NCBI GenBank assembly: GCA_000471925.1
Contig: CP006667.1
Span: 2,852,001-2,916,000 of the forward strand
Reading direction: 5' to 3'
DNA: 64,000 nucleotides
Source: Ralstonia pickettii DTP0602
GTDB taxonomy: Bacteria > Pseudomonadota > Gammaproteobacteria > Burkholderiales > Burkholderiaceae
The translations under genes and the position numbers were made by a program. Below, piece by piece: positions 55,024-63,878 of the stretch; the first letter of the stretch is position 1; each line of letters starts with the position of its first letter. Under the pieces are notes generated by a model. The model saw nothing but the letters and a program-made list of their open reading frames with translations. It was not told where the DNA came from and did no database searches.

Positions 55024-56571
55024 TCAGTCGAAGCCCAGTTCCTGCAGCTTGCGCGTGATGGTATTGCGCCCGATGCCGAGGCGGGTCGCGGCCTCGACGC
55101 GGCGGCCTCGCGTCACGCCCAGTGCGGCCTCGAGCACTGCCTTCTCGAAGCGCCGCGTCAGCACGTCCATGACCTCCGGCTGGCCAGACTCCAGCATCGC
55201 GCGGGCCTCGCCGGCCAGCAGGCTTTCCCAGCCGGCCGCGGTCGAAACCGGCGCGGCCGTCGCCACCGGTCCAGCCCGTACTGCGGTGGCGGTGTCGCCC
55301 TCCGCCACCGGCATGGCAAACCCACCATAGTCGGCCAGCTCGTGCGCGCCTTCGTATTCGGCTGTACGCACCTCGGCAACACGCTCCGGCCGCGGCGCAT
55401 TGATGGGCTCCGACGTCCCTGCTTCCAGCATCTCGCGCGGCAGGTCCTTGACCTCGATGGTCTGCGCCGGCGCCATCACGGTCAGCCAGTTGCACAGGTT
55501 CTCAAGCTGGCGCACGTTGCCGGGGAACGGCAGCGTGCTGACGTAGACCAGCGCCTCGTCGGACATGCGCTTGGGTTCGACGCCCAGTTCCTTGGCACTC
55601 TTCTGCAGGAAATGACGGGCCAGCAATGTGATGTCTTCCGGGCGTTCGCGCAGGGGCGGCAGGCGCAGCCGGATCACGTTCAGGCGGTGGAACAAGTCCT
55701 CGCGGAACAGCCCTTCCTTGACGCGCAGCTCCAGATTCTGGTGCGTTGCAGCAATGACGCGGACATTGGCGCGCAGCGGGTTGTGGCCGCCGACGCGATA
55801 GAAGTTGCCATCGGACAGCACACGCAGCAGGCGCGTCTGCAGGTCGAACGGCATGTCGCCGATTTCATCGAGGAACAGCGTGCCGCCCTCGGCCTGCTCG
55901 AAGCGCCCCCGACGCATGGTCTGCGCGCCCGTGAAGGCGCCGCGCTCATGGCCGAACAGTTCGGATTCCAGCAGGTCCTTGGGGATGGCCGCGGTATTGA
56001 GCGCGATAAAAGGCCCGTTGGCGCGCGGGCTGTGCTTGTGCAGCGCGCGCGCGACCAGTTCCTTGCCGGTGCCGGACTCGCCGGTGATCATCACCGTCAC
56101 GTTGGACTGCGACAGGCGCCCGATCGCGCGGAACACGTCCTGCATCGCCGGCGCCTGACCGAGGATCTCGGGCGCGTCGACCAGGCGGTCGTCCAGCTCT
56201 TCCTCGCGCAGGCTTTCCTCCAGCGCGCGGCGGATCAGTTCGACGGCCTTGTCGACATCGAAGGGCTTGGCCAGGTATTCGAAGGCGCCGCCCTGGAACG
56301 CGGCCACGGCGCTGTCCAGGTCCGAGTACGCGGTCATCACGATGACCGGCAGTCCCGGATGACGCGCCTTGAGGGCCTGCAGCAGGTCCAGGCCGGAGCC
56401 GCCCGGCATGCGGATATCGGAGATCAGCACCTGCGGCTGGTCTTCCTCCAGCGCGGCGAGCACGTCCCGCACATTGGTGAAGCTGCGCGAGAGCAGGCTT
56501 TCACGGGCAAGGGCCTTTTCCAGGACCCAGCGGATTGATTGATCGTCGTCGACTATCCAGATCGGCTTCAT
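55024..56571 (-). CDS. ntrC: nitrogen regulation response regulator NtrC
   Basis: 515 residues from ATG 56571 (MKPIWIVDDDQSIRWVLEKAL). Receiver domain with phosphorylation site Asp52 (LISDIRMPGGSG). AAA+ sigma-54 activator domain with GESGTGKE, GAFTGA (contacts sigma-54), GGTLFLDEIGDMP and RVIAATHQNLE. A linker of about 100 variable residues follows. The Fis-type helix-turn-helix at the end reads VEAATRLGIGRNTITRKLQELG. It activates sigma-54 promoters when nitrogen is short. It lies 103 bases after ntrB. Confidence 0.95.
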   Translation of the reverse strand: MKPIWIVDDDQSIRWVLEKALARESLLSRSFTNVRDVLAALEEDQPQVLISDIRMPGGSGLDLLQALKARHPGLPVIVMTAYSDLDSAVAAFQGGAFEYLAKPFDVDKAVELIRRALEESLREEELDDRLVDAPEILGQAPAMQDVFRAIGRLSQSNVTVMITGESGTGKELVARALHKHSPRANGPFIALNTAAIPKDLLESELFGHERGAFTGAQTMRRGRFEQAEGGTLFLDEIGDMPFDLQTRLLRVLSDGNFYRVGGHNPLRANVRVIAATHQNLELRVKEGLFREDLFHRLNVIRLRLPPLRERPEDITLLARHFLQKSAKELGVEPKRMSDEALVYVSTLPFPGNVRQLENLCNWLTVMAPAQTIEVKDLPREMLEAGTSEPINAPRPERVAEVRTAEYEGAHELADYGGFAMPVAEGDTATAVRAGPVATAAPVSTAAGWESLLAGEARAMLESGQPEVMDVLTRRFEKAVLEAALGVTRGRRVEAATRLGIGRNTITRKLQELGFD

Positions 56572-56674
56572 GTGCGTCGCTTGTCTGCTCGGTGTCATTT
56601 GGTCTTCCGCATGGCCCGCCCACGGCGGGTACACGATCGCTCGCGGACGCCAGCGAAGCGGCTGGTGCAACGAG

Positions 56675-57844
56675 CTAGTGCAGCGGCAGCAGGATGCGGA
56701 AGTCGGTACAGCCCGGCCTGCTCTCGCATTCGATCAAGCCCTCGTGCTGCTGCACGAAGGTTTGAGCGAGTGTGAGACCGAGACCGCTGCCGCCATCCCT
56801 ACCCGATACCAGTGGATAGAAAATGCGTTCGCGAATGTCTTCGGGGATTCCCGGGCCGTTGTCGATCACATGCAAGTCCAATGCCAGCTTGAACAGCCGC
56901 TTCGCAATCGTGACCTGGCGTGCGACGCGCGTGCGCAGCACGATCTGCGCATCACCGCGCGCGATGTGGTCGGCCAGCGCCTGCGCGGCGTTGTGCACGA
57001 TGTTAAGCACCGCCTGGATCAACTGCTCCATGTCGCCCTGCAGCTCGGGCAGGCTGGCGTCGTAGTCGCGCACAATGTCCAGCCCGTTCGGAAACTCCGC
57101 CAACACCACCGAGCGCACGCGCTCGAGCACCTCGTGGATATTCAGGCTCGACACGATATGCGGATGCCGGTGCGGCTCGAGCAGCCGGTCCACCAGCGTC
57201 TGCAGCCGGTCCGATTCCTTGATGATGACCTGCGTGTACTCGCGCAGCGAGCGCTCGGGCAGCTCGAACTCCAGCAGCTGCGCCGCGCCGCGGATGCCAC
57301 CGAGCGGGTTCTTGATCTCGTGGGCCAGGTTGCGGATGAGTTCTTTGTTGGCGGCGGTGAGGTCGAGGATGCGCTCTTCGCGGTCGCTGCGCACCTTCTG
57401 TTCGTTGGGCAGGATCTCCACCACCACGGTGTCGCCGACCGTTTCCAGCGCGGCGATCACCACGTGCACGTGGAGCGGCTCCTGCAGCGGCGGATGCAGG
57501 ACCAGGTCCTGCCGGCGCACGTCGAACTGCCGCGTGACCACGGTATCGAGCATGCTTTGCAGCTCGTCGGAGCGGCCAAACAGGTCGGGCAGCTTCAGCT
57601 CGACCATGCCTTTGCGCGACACACCGAAGGTCGCCTCGGCGGCCGGATTCGCGTAGACCACCTGCAGCCCCGGCTGCCGTACCAGCAGCACCGGGTTGGC
57701 CACCACGTCGAGGCCGGCATGGTAGGCCACTGCCCCCATGCTCAGCACCTGGGCACTGGCCTCGGGCTGGGCCAGGCCTGGCGCCGGCGTCTCGCCACCG
57801 GCGCCGCTGACCTTGCGCGACACACCGCGAATCAGACGACGCAT
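56675..57844 (-). CDS. ntrB: nitrogen sensor histidine kinase NtrB
   Basis: 389 residues. A PAS domain (VANPVLLVRQPGLQVVYANPAAEATFGVS), then the H-box NLAHEIKNPLGGIRGAAQLLE with His175, N-box NIVHNAAQALADH, and G-boxes VIDNGPGIPEDI and GRDGGSGLGLTLAQTFVQQH. It has no membrane segments, so it is cytosolic, and in relatives it is controlled by PII (GlnB). It phosphorylates NtrC. The N-terminus is about 35 residues longer than in E. coli; a later start is possible. Confidence 0.95.
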   Translation of the reverse strand: MRRLIRGVSRKVSGAGGETPAPGLAQPEASAQVLSMGAVAYHAGLDVVANPVLLVRQPGLQVVYANPAAEATFGVSRKGMVELKLPDLFGRSDELQSMLDTVVTRQFDVRRQDLVLHPPLQEPLHVHVVIAALETVGDTVVVEILPNEQKVRSDREERILDLTAANKELIRNLAHEIKNPLGGIRGAAQLLEFELPERSLREYTQVIIKESDRLQTLVDRLLEPHRHPHIVSSLNIHEVLERVRSVVLAEFPNGLDIVRDYDASLPELQGDMEQLIQAVLNIVHNAAQALADHIARGDAQIVLRTRVARQVTIAKRLFKLALDLHVIDNGPGIPEDIRERIFYPLVSGRDGGSGLGLTLAQTFVQQHEGLIECESRPGCTDFRILLPLH

Positions 57845-57848
57845 AAGA

Positions 57849-58412
57849 CTAGTCCTTCAGGTTGCCAAGCTCGCGCCGCAGCGACGCCGCATTGGCCTCG
57901 CTGCGCGAGATGTCGTCGCGCAGCGCCGCTGTGCGATCGAGGTATTTCTGATAATTGCGCTCATTACCCTGACGCTCCGGCTGGCCGTTGTTGTACTCGG
58001 TACGCAGCGCCTGCAGCTTGGCCTCTTCGGCCTGCAGCTCCTGCGTGAGCACCGCGCGGCGCTCGCTGTCGCGGCTCTTCTGCGTGGCGCTGTCCACACG
58101 CGGAAAGCTGGTGTTGCTGGACGTGGCGCTGCTACCGCTCTTCGCCGACGGTGCCGCCACGCGTCCGCCCGGCACGGTCACCACCTCGGGCAGGTTCAGC
58201 TTCTTGCAGCCCTTGCCGGCATTGCCGTTGCGGTACTCCGGTACCCCATTGGGTCCGGTGCAGACATAGACATCGGAGGACTGCGCACGCGGCTGGCCCG
58301 CCCAAGTACCGAGCGCCAGCGCCACGGCACTCACCAGAACAGGGAATCCGATACGAATTTGGTGCAATGACGTGGCCCGACTGGCAGTGCGCGAAGTGGC
58401 GTCCATGGACAT
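57849..58412 (-). CDS. DUF4124 family exported protein, 187 aa
   Basis: Signal peptide ending near residue 44 (VSAVALALGTWAGQPRAQSS), then the DUF4124 domain VYVCTGPNGVPEYRNGNAGKGCKKLNLP with two Cys. A Ser-rich linker leads to an alpha-helical coiled coil (LTQELQAEEAKLQALRTEYNN ... LDRTAALRDDISRSEANAASLRREL). DUF4124 is a short beta domain of unknown role. It ends four bases before ntrB, which is a recurrent Burkholderiales arrangement; the link to nitrogen control is not understood. Confidence 0.88.
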   Translation of the reverse strand: MSMDATSRTASRATSLHQIRIGFPVLVSAVALALGTWAGQPRAQSSDVYVCTGPNGVPEYRNGNAGKGCKKLNLPEVVTVPGGRVAAPSAKSGSSATSSNTSFPRVDSATQKSRDSERRAVLTQELQAEEAKLQALRTEYNNGQPERQGNERNYQKYLDRTAALRDDISRSEANAASLRRELGNLKD

Positions 58413-58476
58413 GGCTTGAGGTTTGAACAGGGATGGGATCGGGATAGGATCGGATTCCCCATTCTAGCGAGCAAAG

Positions 58477-58506
58477 CAAAAAGGGACAGCCGAAGCCGCC
58501 CCTTTC
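58477..58506 (-). terminator. terminator of glnA
   Basis: AAAGGGGCGGC-ttcg-GCTGTCCCTTT with T-run on the minus strand, 53 bases past the glnA stop. It separates glnA from the DUF4124-ntrBC transcript. Confidence 0.75.
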
Positions 58507-58558
58507 TGGTGCAACTGTTGCCCGATCACAACCTGCGTCATTCCCGGGCGAGGGCCAC

Positions 58559-59974
58559 TTACAGCGAGTAGTACATCTCGAACTCGATCGGGTGCGTGGT
58601 CATGCGGAAACGCGTGACTTCTTCCATCTTCAGTTCGATGTAGGCATCGATCATCGAGTTCGAGAACACGCCGCCGCGGGTCAGGAACTCGCGGTCGTTG
58701 TCCAGGTACTCCAGCGACTGATCCAGGCTCGAGCAGACGGTCGGGATCTTTGCATCCTCTTCCGGCGGCAGGTCATACAGGTTCTTGTCGGCGGCTTCGC
58801 CCGGGTGGATCTTGTTCATCACGCCGTCCAGGCCGGCCATCAGCAGTGCCGAGAAGCCCAGGTACGGGTTCATCAGCGGATCCGGGAAGCGGGTCTCGAT
58901 GCGGCGGCCCTTCGGGTTGGCCACATACGGGATACGGATCGAAGCCGAACGGTTGCGGGCCGAGTAAGCCAGCTTCACCGGAGCCTCGAAGCCCGGCACC
59001 AGGCGCTTGTACGAGTTCGTCCCCGGGTTGGTGATGGCGTTCAGCGCGCGGGCGTGCTTGATGATGCCGCCGATGTAGTACAGCGCGAATTCCGACAGGC
59101 CGGCGTAGCCGTTGCCAGCGAACAGGTTCTGGCCGTCCTTCCACACGGACTGATGCACATGCATGCCCGAGCCGTTGTCGCCAACCACCGGCTTCGGCAT
59201 GAAGGTAGCGGTCTTGCCGTAGGTGTGGGCGACGTTCTGGATCACGTACTTCTGCAGCTGGGTCCAGTCGGCGCGCTGCACCAGCGTGCTGAACTTGGTG
59301 CCGATTTCGTTCTGGCCCTGGCCGGCCACTTCGTGGTGGTGGACTTCAACGGGGATGCCCAGCGATTCCAGGATCAGGCACATTTCCGAACGCATGTCCT
59401 GGAAGGTGTCGATCGGGGCAACCGGGAAGTAGCCGCCCTTCTTGCCCGGACGGTGGCCGCTGTTGCCGTGCTCGAATTCCTTGCCCGACGACCACGGGGC
59501 TTCTTCGGAATGGATCTTCACGAAGCTGCCTTGCATGTCGACGTTCCAGGTCACGCCGTCGAAGATGAAGAATTCGGGTTCCGGGCCAAAGTAAGCGGTG
59601 TCGCCCAGGCCGGTGCTCTTCAGGTAGGCTTCGGCGCGCTTGGCGATCGAGCGCGGGTCGCGGTCATAGCCCTTGCCGTCCGACGGCTCGACTACGTCGC
59701 AAGTCAGCACCAGCGTCGGTTCTTCGTAGAACGGATCGACGTTGGCGGTATTCGGATCCGGCATCAGCAGCATGTCCGAAGCTTCGATACCCTTCCAGCC
59801 GGCAATCGACGAACCGTCGAAGGCGTGGCCGCTTTCGAACTTGTCTTCATCGAAGTGCGACACGGGCACGGAGACGTGTTGCTCCTTGCCTTTGGTATCG
59901 GTGAAACGGAAATCGACGAACTTGACGTCGTTTTCCTTCACCAGCTTCATCACGTCTGCAACGCTGTGGGCCAT
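58559..59974 (-). CDS. glnA: type I glutamine synthetase
   Basis: 471 residues from ATG 59974, with CCAGGAGATT before it. The frame is open for 22 codons more, but this start matches GlnA. Seen: [43 protein letters not shown] (metal and glutamate), [17 protein letters not shown] (metal ligands), [21 protein letters not shown] and NRSASIRIP. The adenylylation Tyr is in DLPPEE-type [16 protein letters not shown]. It makes glutamine from glutamate, ammonia and ATP. Its upstream region carries sigma-54 and NtrC sequences. Confidence 0.97.
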   Translation of the reverse strand: MAHSVADVMKLVKENDVKFVDFRFTDTKGKEQHVSVPVSHFDEDKFESGHAFDGSSIAGWKGIEASDMLLMPDPNTANVDPFYEEPTLVLTCDVVEPSDGKGYDRDPRSIAKRAEAYLKSTGLGDTAYFGPEPEFFIFDGVTWNVDMQGSFVKIHSEEAPWSSGKEFEHGNSGHRPGKKGGYFPVAPIDTFQDMRSEMCLILESLGIPVEVHHHEVAGQGQNEIGTKFSTLVQRADWTQLQKYVIQNVAHTYGKTATFMPKPVVGDNGSGMHVHQSVWKDGQNLFAGNGYAGLSEFALYYIGGIIKHARALNAITNPGTNSYKRLVPGFEAPVKLAYSARNRSASIRIPYVANPKGRRIETRFPDPLMNPYLGFSALLMAGLDGVMNKIHPGEAADKNLYDLPPEEDAKIPTVCSSLDQSLEYLDNDREFLTRGGVFSNSMIDAYIELKMEEVTRFRMTTHPIEFEMYYSL

Positions 59975-60093
59975 GCCAATCTCCTGGATATTCGGCGGAA
60001 GTCTGAGAAAGCCAATTCTTGGGCCTGTCGCCACCGGCACCGCTGCATAGTTGCCGCGCCGATCCGACCAGCCACGAAAGGACGAGGAATGTT

Positions 60094-60110
60094 AGCAGAA
60101 AGCATGCCAA
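60094..60110 (-). promoter_or_regulatory. sigma-54 promoter of glnA
   Basis: On the minus strand TTGGCATGCTTTCTGCT matches YTGGCACGRNNNTTGCW with GG and GC at the fixed spacing. Transcription would start at about 60083, giving a leader of about 110 bases. Confidence 0.75.
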
Positions 60111-60264
60111 GCAAACGCAACCTCTGCCACGCCCGGCCCGAAAAATGTGCAAGTCCGGGCGAACCGCGCACCGTGGCGGGGTTGGCGAGTAATGTCGAGC
60201 GACGACAATTCCCTGCCGGGTGGCGCACCAATAACACGCGAAAACGCGTGGCACCTCCCTATAA

Positions 60265-60310
60265 AACACCACAATGGTGCAATCAGCAAGTTGTCGCACC
60301 GTATCAGTGC
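60265..60310. promoter_or_regulatory. two NtrC-like enhancer sites upstream of glnA
   Basis: AACACCACAATGGTGCA (60265-60281) and GCACCGTATCAGTGC (60296-60310) both fit GCAC-N7-GTGC to different degrees; the first keeps the A-T-rich TGGTGCA half. They lie about 190 and 220 bases from the predicted start. The rest of the 489-base gap 59975-60463 shows no gene. Confidence 0.6.
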
Positions 60311-60463
60311 GTACGCACCAAAATCGACCGGAACCTGCCCGCCGGTGACGCACTCCCGCGAGCAATCAGTCGCCGGGCCTTCGTGGCGCTATAGAATAGT
60401 GTGCTGCGGTCCTTCCGTCCGCCCCGGTTTGCCCCTATTCCATCCCTGTAATTTGTCACGCAG

Positions 60464-60928
60464 ATGACCACCCGAGACGATCTCCTTCAGGCTGCCAGCC
60501 AGCGCCAGCAACAAAGCCAGCTCCCGTATTTCGGCGCGCTGTCTCCGCAGGAAGCCTATGCGCTGCTGCAGAACGACCCTTCCGCCGTGCTGGTCGACGT
60601 GCGCACACAGGCCGAACTGGACTGGGTGGGCGGCGTCGACTTGCCCGACGCGCAGTTTGCGCACGTCGAGTGGATGACCTATCCGGGCGGCGCGCAGAAC
60701 GGCCGCTTCATCGACGAACTGAAAGCACGCGTGCCGGCCGATGTGCCGGTGCTGTTCCTGTGCCGCAGCGCCGCGCGTTCCAAGCACGCCGCGCGCGTGG
60801 CCACCGAAGCCGGCTACCGCTTCGCCATGGACGTGCTGGAGGGTTTCGAGGGCAACCGCGATGCGCAGCACCACCGCAAGACCGTCGAGGGCTGGTGCAT
60901 GCACGGCCTGCCGTGGCACGGCGCCTGA
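60464..60928 (+). CDS. rhodanese-like domain protein
   Basis: 154 residues. One rhodanese fold: SPQEAYALLQNDPSAVLVDVRTQAELDWVGGV, then VPVLFLCRSAARSKHAARVATEAGYRFAMDVLEGFEGNRD. The active-site loop is CRSAARS with Cys100. No signal peptide. Single-domain rhodaneses move sulfane sulfur between proteins or handle cyanide; the partner is unknown. A terminator follows. Confidence 0.9.
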   Translation: MTTRDDLLQAASQRQQQSQLPYFGALSPQEAYALLQNDPSAVLVDVRTQAELDWVGGVDLPDAQFAHVEWMTYPGGAQNGRFIDELKARVPADVPVLFLCRSAARSKHAARVATEAGYRFAMDVLEGFEGNRDAQHHRKTVEGWCMHGLPWHGA

Positions 60929-60951
60929 GCGCCGCCGCGGCGTGAATGAAG

Positions 60952-60983
60952 AAGGGGCAGCCTGGGCTGCCCCTTTGTTTTTA
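60952..60983 (+). terminator. terminator of the rhodanese gene
   Basis: AAGGGGCAGCCTGGGCTGCCCCTT followed by TGTTTTT. Confidence 0.8.
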
Positions 60984-61013
60984 CTGCGCAGTGCGCCGTG
61001 CCCAGGCCTGCGC

Positions 61014-61838
61014 CTATGCCTGCGCGGATTCCCGCGCAGGTTGCTCCACCGTTTCGAAGCCCATCGCCTGCACACCCTCGAGCAGCATCGCATAGGCCGG
61101 GGCGACCAGCTCGGCCGGGCCCTTGACGCCCAGGTCGATATGCCGGCGCGCGAAGCGGTCACCACGTTGCACGTCGCCCACCGACGGCAGGCTGAACACG
61201 CGCACGCCGGGATGCGCCGCCTCGACCTTCTCCATCAGCGGCGTCAGCGTGGACTCGGGCGCCTCGAACACATAGAAGGCGCGCTCCTGCTGCCGCACCT
61301 GGTGGAACAGGTGCGCATACTCGTGGTCCAGCACCCACTCCATCATCGGCCACGCCATCACCGGAAAGCCCGGCATGAAGTGGTGATGCGCCACCGAGAA
61401 GCCGGGGATGCGGTTGTAGCTGTTGGGGATGATGCGCGCGCCCTCGGGAAACTCGCCCATCTTGAAACGGTGCTGGTTCTCCGGCAGGTTCAGGTCCGCC
61501 TTGATCGGGTCGCCGTTGGCAGTCTCGGCGATGCGCAGCGCGATCTGCTCGCGCGCCTCGGGATGCAGCGCCAGCGGCACGCCCAGCGCGGCGGCGGCGC
61601 ACTGGCGGGTGTGGTCGTCCGGCGTGGCGCCGATGCCGCCGGTGCAGAAGACCACGTCTGAACCAGCGAACGTGCGCCGCAGCGTGGCGGTGATGCGGGC
61701 GCGGTCGTCGCCGACATACTCCGCCCAGTCCAGCGCCAGGCCGCGCGCGCCCAGCAGTTCGATGGTACGGCGCAGGTGCTTGTCTTCGCGCCGCCCCGAC
61801 AGAATCTCGTCGCCAATGACGATCAGGCCAAAACCCAT
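61014..61838 (-). CDS. molybdopterin-binding-fold protein (CinA N-terminal like)
   Basis: 274 residues. MGFGLIVIGDEILSGRREDKHLRRTIELLGARGLALDWAEYVGDDRARI and DVVFCTGGIGATPDDHTRQCAAAALG form the MoaB/Mog fold (GGxGxTxDD). Members include CinA, whose nicotinamide-nucleotide deamidase domain is C-terminal; that domain is absent here. The C-terminal half is shared by standalone CinA-like proteins. The function is uncertain. It is followed in the same direction by no close partner, and preceded by the EI24 gene 12 bases away. Confidence 0.87.
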   Translation of the reverse strand: MGFGLIVIGDEILSGRREDKHLRRTIELLGARGLALDWAEYVGDDRARITATLRRTFAGSDVVFCTGGIGATPDDHTRQCAAAALGVPLALHPEAREQIALRIAETANGDPIKADLNLPENQHRFKMGEFPEGARIIPNSYNRIPGFSVAHHHFMPGFPVMAWPMMEWVLDHEYAHLFHQVRQQERAFYVFEAPESTLTPLMEKVEAAHPGVRVFSLPSVGDVQRGDRFARRHIDLGVKGPAELVAPAYAMLLEGVQAMGFETVEQPARESAQA

Positions 61839-61850
61839 ATTGCCCTCGCT

Positions 61851-62738
61851 TCAGGAATTTTCGATGCGGCGCACGTCCGACGGCGCCAGGTCGATCACAT
61901 CGCCGCCCGGCGCCGGGCCGGCCGCCTGCGGGGCCGGTACCGCGGCACGCTCGGCACGCAGTTGCGCCAGCGCGCGCAGGCAGAAGTGGCCGAACCACAG
62001 CGCCGAGAAGATAAAGATCAGCACGTAGAGCCACAGCGTGCCGGCCAGCACGAACGGGAACAGGAAGATCACCGCCGCCGACGACACCCACAGCAGCGTC
62101 GGCGCCGAGCCCAGCAGGCCCACCGCCACGCCGATCACCAGCAGCGGCGTGCGGTGGCGGCGCACCAGCGTCTTGCGCTCTTCGGCACTGGCATGGTCGG
62201 CGAGCGCGTCATAGGTCATCACGCGGTAGGTCAGCCAGCCCCACAGCACCGGCGGGATCAGCGCAAAGAATGGCGGGATCAGCCACAGCGGCAGCGTCAC
62301 CACCACCAGCAACAGGAAGACGACGGTGCTGCCGAGCGAGTGCAACACGCTGCCGAGCACACTGCCGCCATGGGACTTGCTCAGATCGGGATAGCCGCGC
62401 TCGAGATGACGCACTACCGCCGGCACCGAGAACACGCCGATAAACATCAGCATGGAGGCAATCACCAGCGGGACCGCCAGCGCCGCGACAAACAGCGGCG
62501 CCACCACGGCCCGCATCGACTGCAGGCCGAACCAGTCCAGCACGCTGTAGATCCAGCTGGTCAGGATGGAGGTTTCGAGGAAGCCGCGCGTGGCGGTCAT
62601 GATGGGGTCCCAGCCCCACCACAGGAGGCCGCCCCACAGCAGCGTGGCCAGGACGAAAGGCAGCACGGTCAGCATCAGCATGCGGGGATGCAACTGGCTG
62701 ACGAGGGCGCGGCCAAACGAGCGGAAAATATCGTTCAT
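61851..62738 (-). CDS. EI24 domain integral membrane protein
   Basis: 295 residues from ATG 62738 (MNDIFRSFGRALVSQLHPRMLMLTVLPFVLATLLWGGLLWW). About five or six membrane helices and the SKSHGGSVLGSVLHSLGSTVVFLLLVVVTLPLWLIPPFFALIPPVLWGWLTYRVMTYDALADHAS block are typical of the EI24/CysZ-like family. The Pro-rich tail is cytosolic. CysZ relatives carry sulfate, but this subgroup has no proven substrate. It lies 12 bases before the molybdopterin-fold gene, so the two are likely cotranscribed. Confidence 0.88.
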   Translation of the reverse strand: MNDIFRSFGRALVSQLHPRMLMLTVLPFVLATLLWGGLLWWGWDPIMTATRGFLETSILTSWIYSVLDWFGLQSMRAVVAPLFVAALAVPLVIASMLMFIGVFSVPAVVRHLERGYPDLSKSHGGSVLGSVLHSLGSTVVFLLLVVVTLPLWLIPPFFALIPPVLWGWLTYRVMTYDALADHASAEERKTLVRRHRTPLLVIGVAVGLLGSAPTLLWVSSAAVIFLFPFVLAGTLWLYVLIFIFSALWFGHFCLRALAQLRAERAAVPAPQAAGPAPGGDVIDLAPSDVRRIENS

Positions 62739-62903
62739 GCAGTCGATGGCAAACAGGAGGAAAGGCGCCGGGCGCGGCGGAAGTCCGTATGGAAGTCCAG
62801 ATGTGCCGGACCGGCGGCGACCCGGAACACTAGCATACGCCACTTGCCGCCGCGGCGCGCCATCGGGCGCCGCGGGTGGAGGAATGCCTCGAAACCGCCC
62901 GCT

Positions 62904-63878
62904 TCAGCGCAGCCGCAGCAGGCGCTTGATGCCGTACCACTGGTGGGCCAGGAAGCCCGCGCCGTAGTCGTGGCCCTTGCCCACCGGTGGTGGCAGCTGA
63001 TCGCGGATGCCGGTCGGGTGGTAGGTCTCGGTGAACACCGCAGTGCCGAACAGCATGTCCCACCACGGGAAGATCACGCCGAAGTTGCAGCCGCCCAGGC
63101 GCGTCGGGGCGCCGTTTGCTTCATGCCCGATACCTACCGCGTGGTGGGTGCGGTGAAAGCGCGGCGAAATCAGCAGGCGCTCGCCGAGCGCACCGAAATG
63201 CAGCCGCACGTTGGCATGCTGCAGGCTCTGCAGCAGCTGCGACAGCGCCACCAGCAGCACATACTGCGACGGCTCCACGCCAACGCCCAGCGCCACCAGC
63301 GCGAACACGAAGTCGCGCAGCATGTCGTCGAGCAGGTGGTTGCGGTTGTCGCTCCATAGCGTCATCTGGCGCTGGCTGTGGTGCACCGCGTGCAGGTGCC
63401 ACCACCAGCGAAACGTGTGCGACAGTCGGTGGTACCAGTAGTCGAGCAGGTCGAACAGCAGCAGGTAGACGTAGAAGCTGACCAGCGGCACCGAGGTCAC
63501 GCCCGGCCACCAGTCTTCGACGTTGATGCGGTGCCAGCCCATCAGCCGCACGTGGCCTTCGATGGCGTCGGTCAGCGGCGCCAGCAGGAAGAACATGGCC
63601 AGCCGGAACAGCCCCAGCCGATGGATCACCGTATAGAACATGTCGGTGCGGATCGCGGCGCGGTCGGCCACCGGCTCGACCGGGCGCCACTTCTCCAGCG
63701 GGCCCAGGATCAGCGCCATCACGACAAGCTGCACCAGCCCCACCAGCAGCCATTCCGTGCCGGTGAAGGCCTCCTCGGCATAGCGGCCAAACCCGAGGTC
63801 GTAGACCACGGGCAGCACCACGCCCTGGAACAGCGCGCCTTCGACCAGGCCGATCCAACCGTTGAGCGTCTCCCACAT
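62904..63878 (-). CDS. sterol desaturase / fatty acid hydroxylase family membrane protein
   Basis: 324 residues. The di-iron histidine motifs are HRLSH (YWYHRLSHTFRWWWHLHAVHHS), HAVHH, and HRTHHAVGIGHEANGAPTRLGGCNFGVIFPWWDMLFGTA. Four or more membrane helices. The length is 37 residues more than the paralogue at 10137. The lipid substrate is unknown. Its ATG overlaps the stop of the preceding gene (TAATG), so the two are coupled. Confidence 0.9.
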   Translation of the reverse strand: MWETLNGWIGLVEGALFQGVVLPVVYDLGFGRYAEEAFTGTEWLLVGLVQLVVMALILGPLEKWRPVEPVADRAAIRTDMFYTVIHRLGLFRLAMFFLLAPLTDAIEGHVRLMGWHRINVEDWWPGVTSVPLVSFYVYLLLFDLLDYWYHRLSHTFRWWWHLHAVHHSQRQMTLWSDNRNHLLDDMLRDFVFALVALGVGVEPSQYVLLVALSQLLQSLQHANVRLHFGALGERLLISPRFHRTHHAVGIGHEANGAPTRLGGCNFGVIFPWWDMLFGTAVFTETYHPTGIRDQLPPPVGKGHDYGAGFLAHQWYGIKRLLRLR

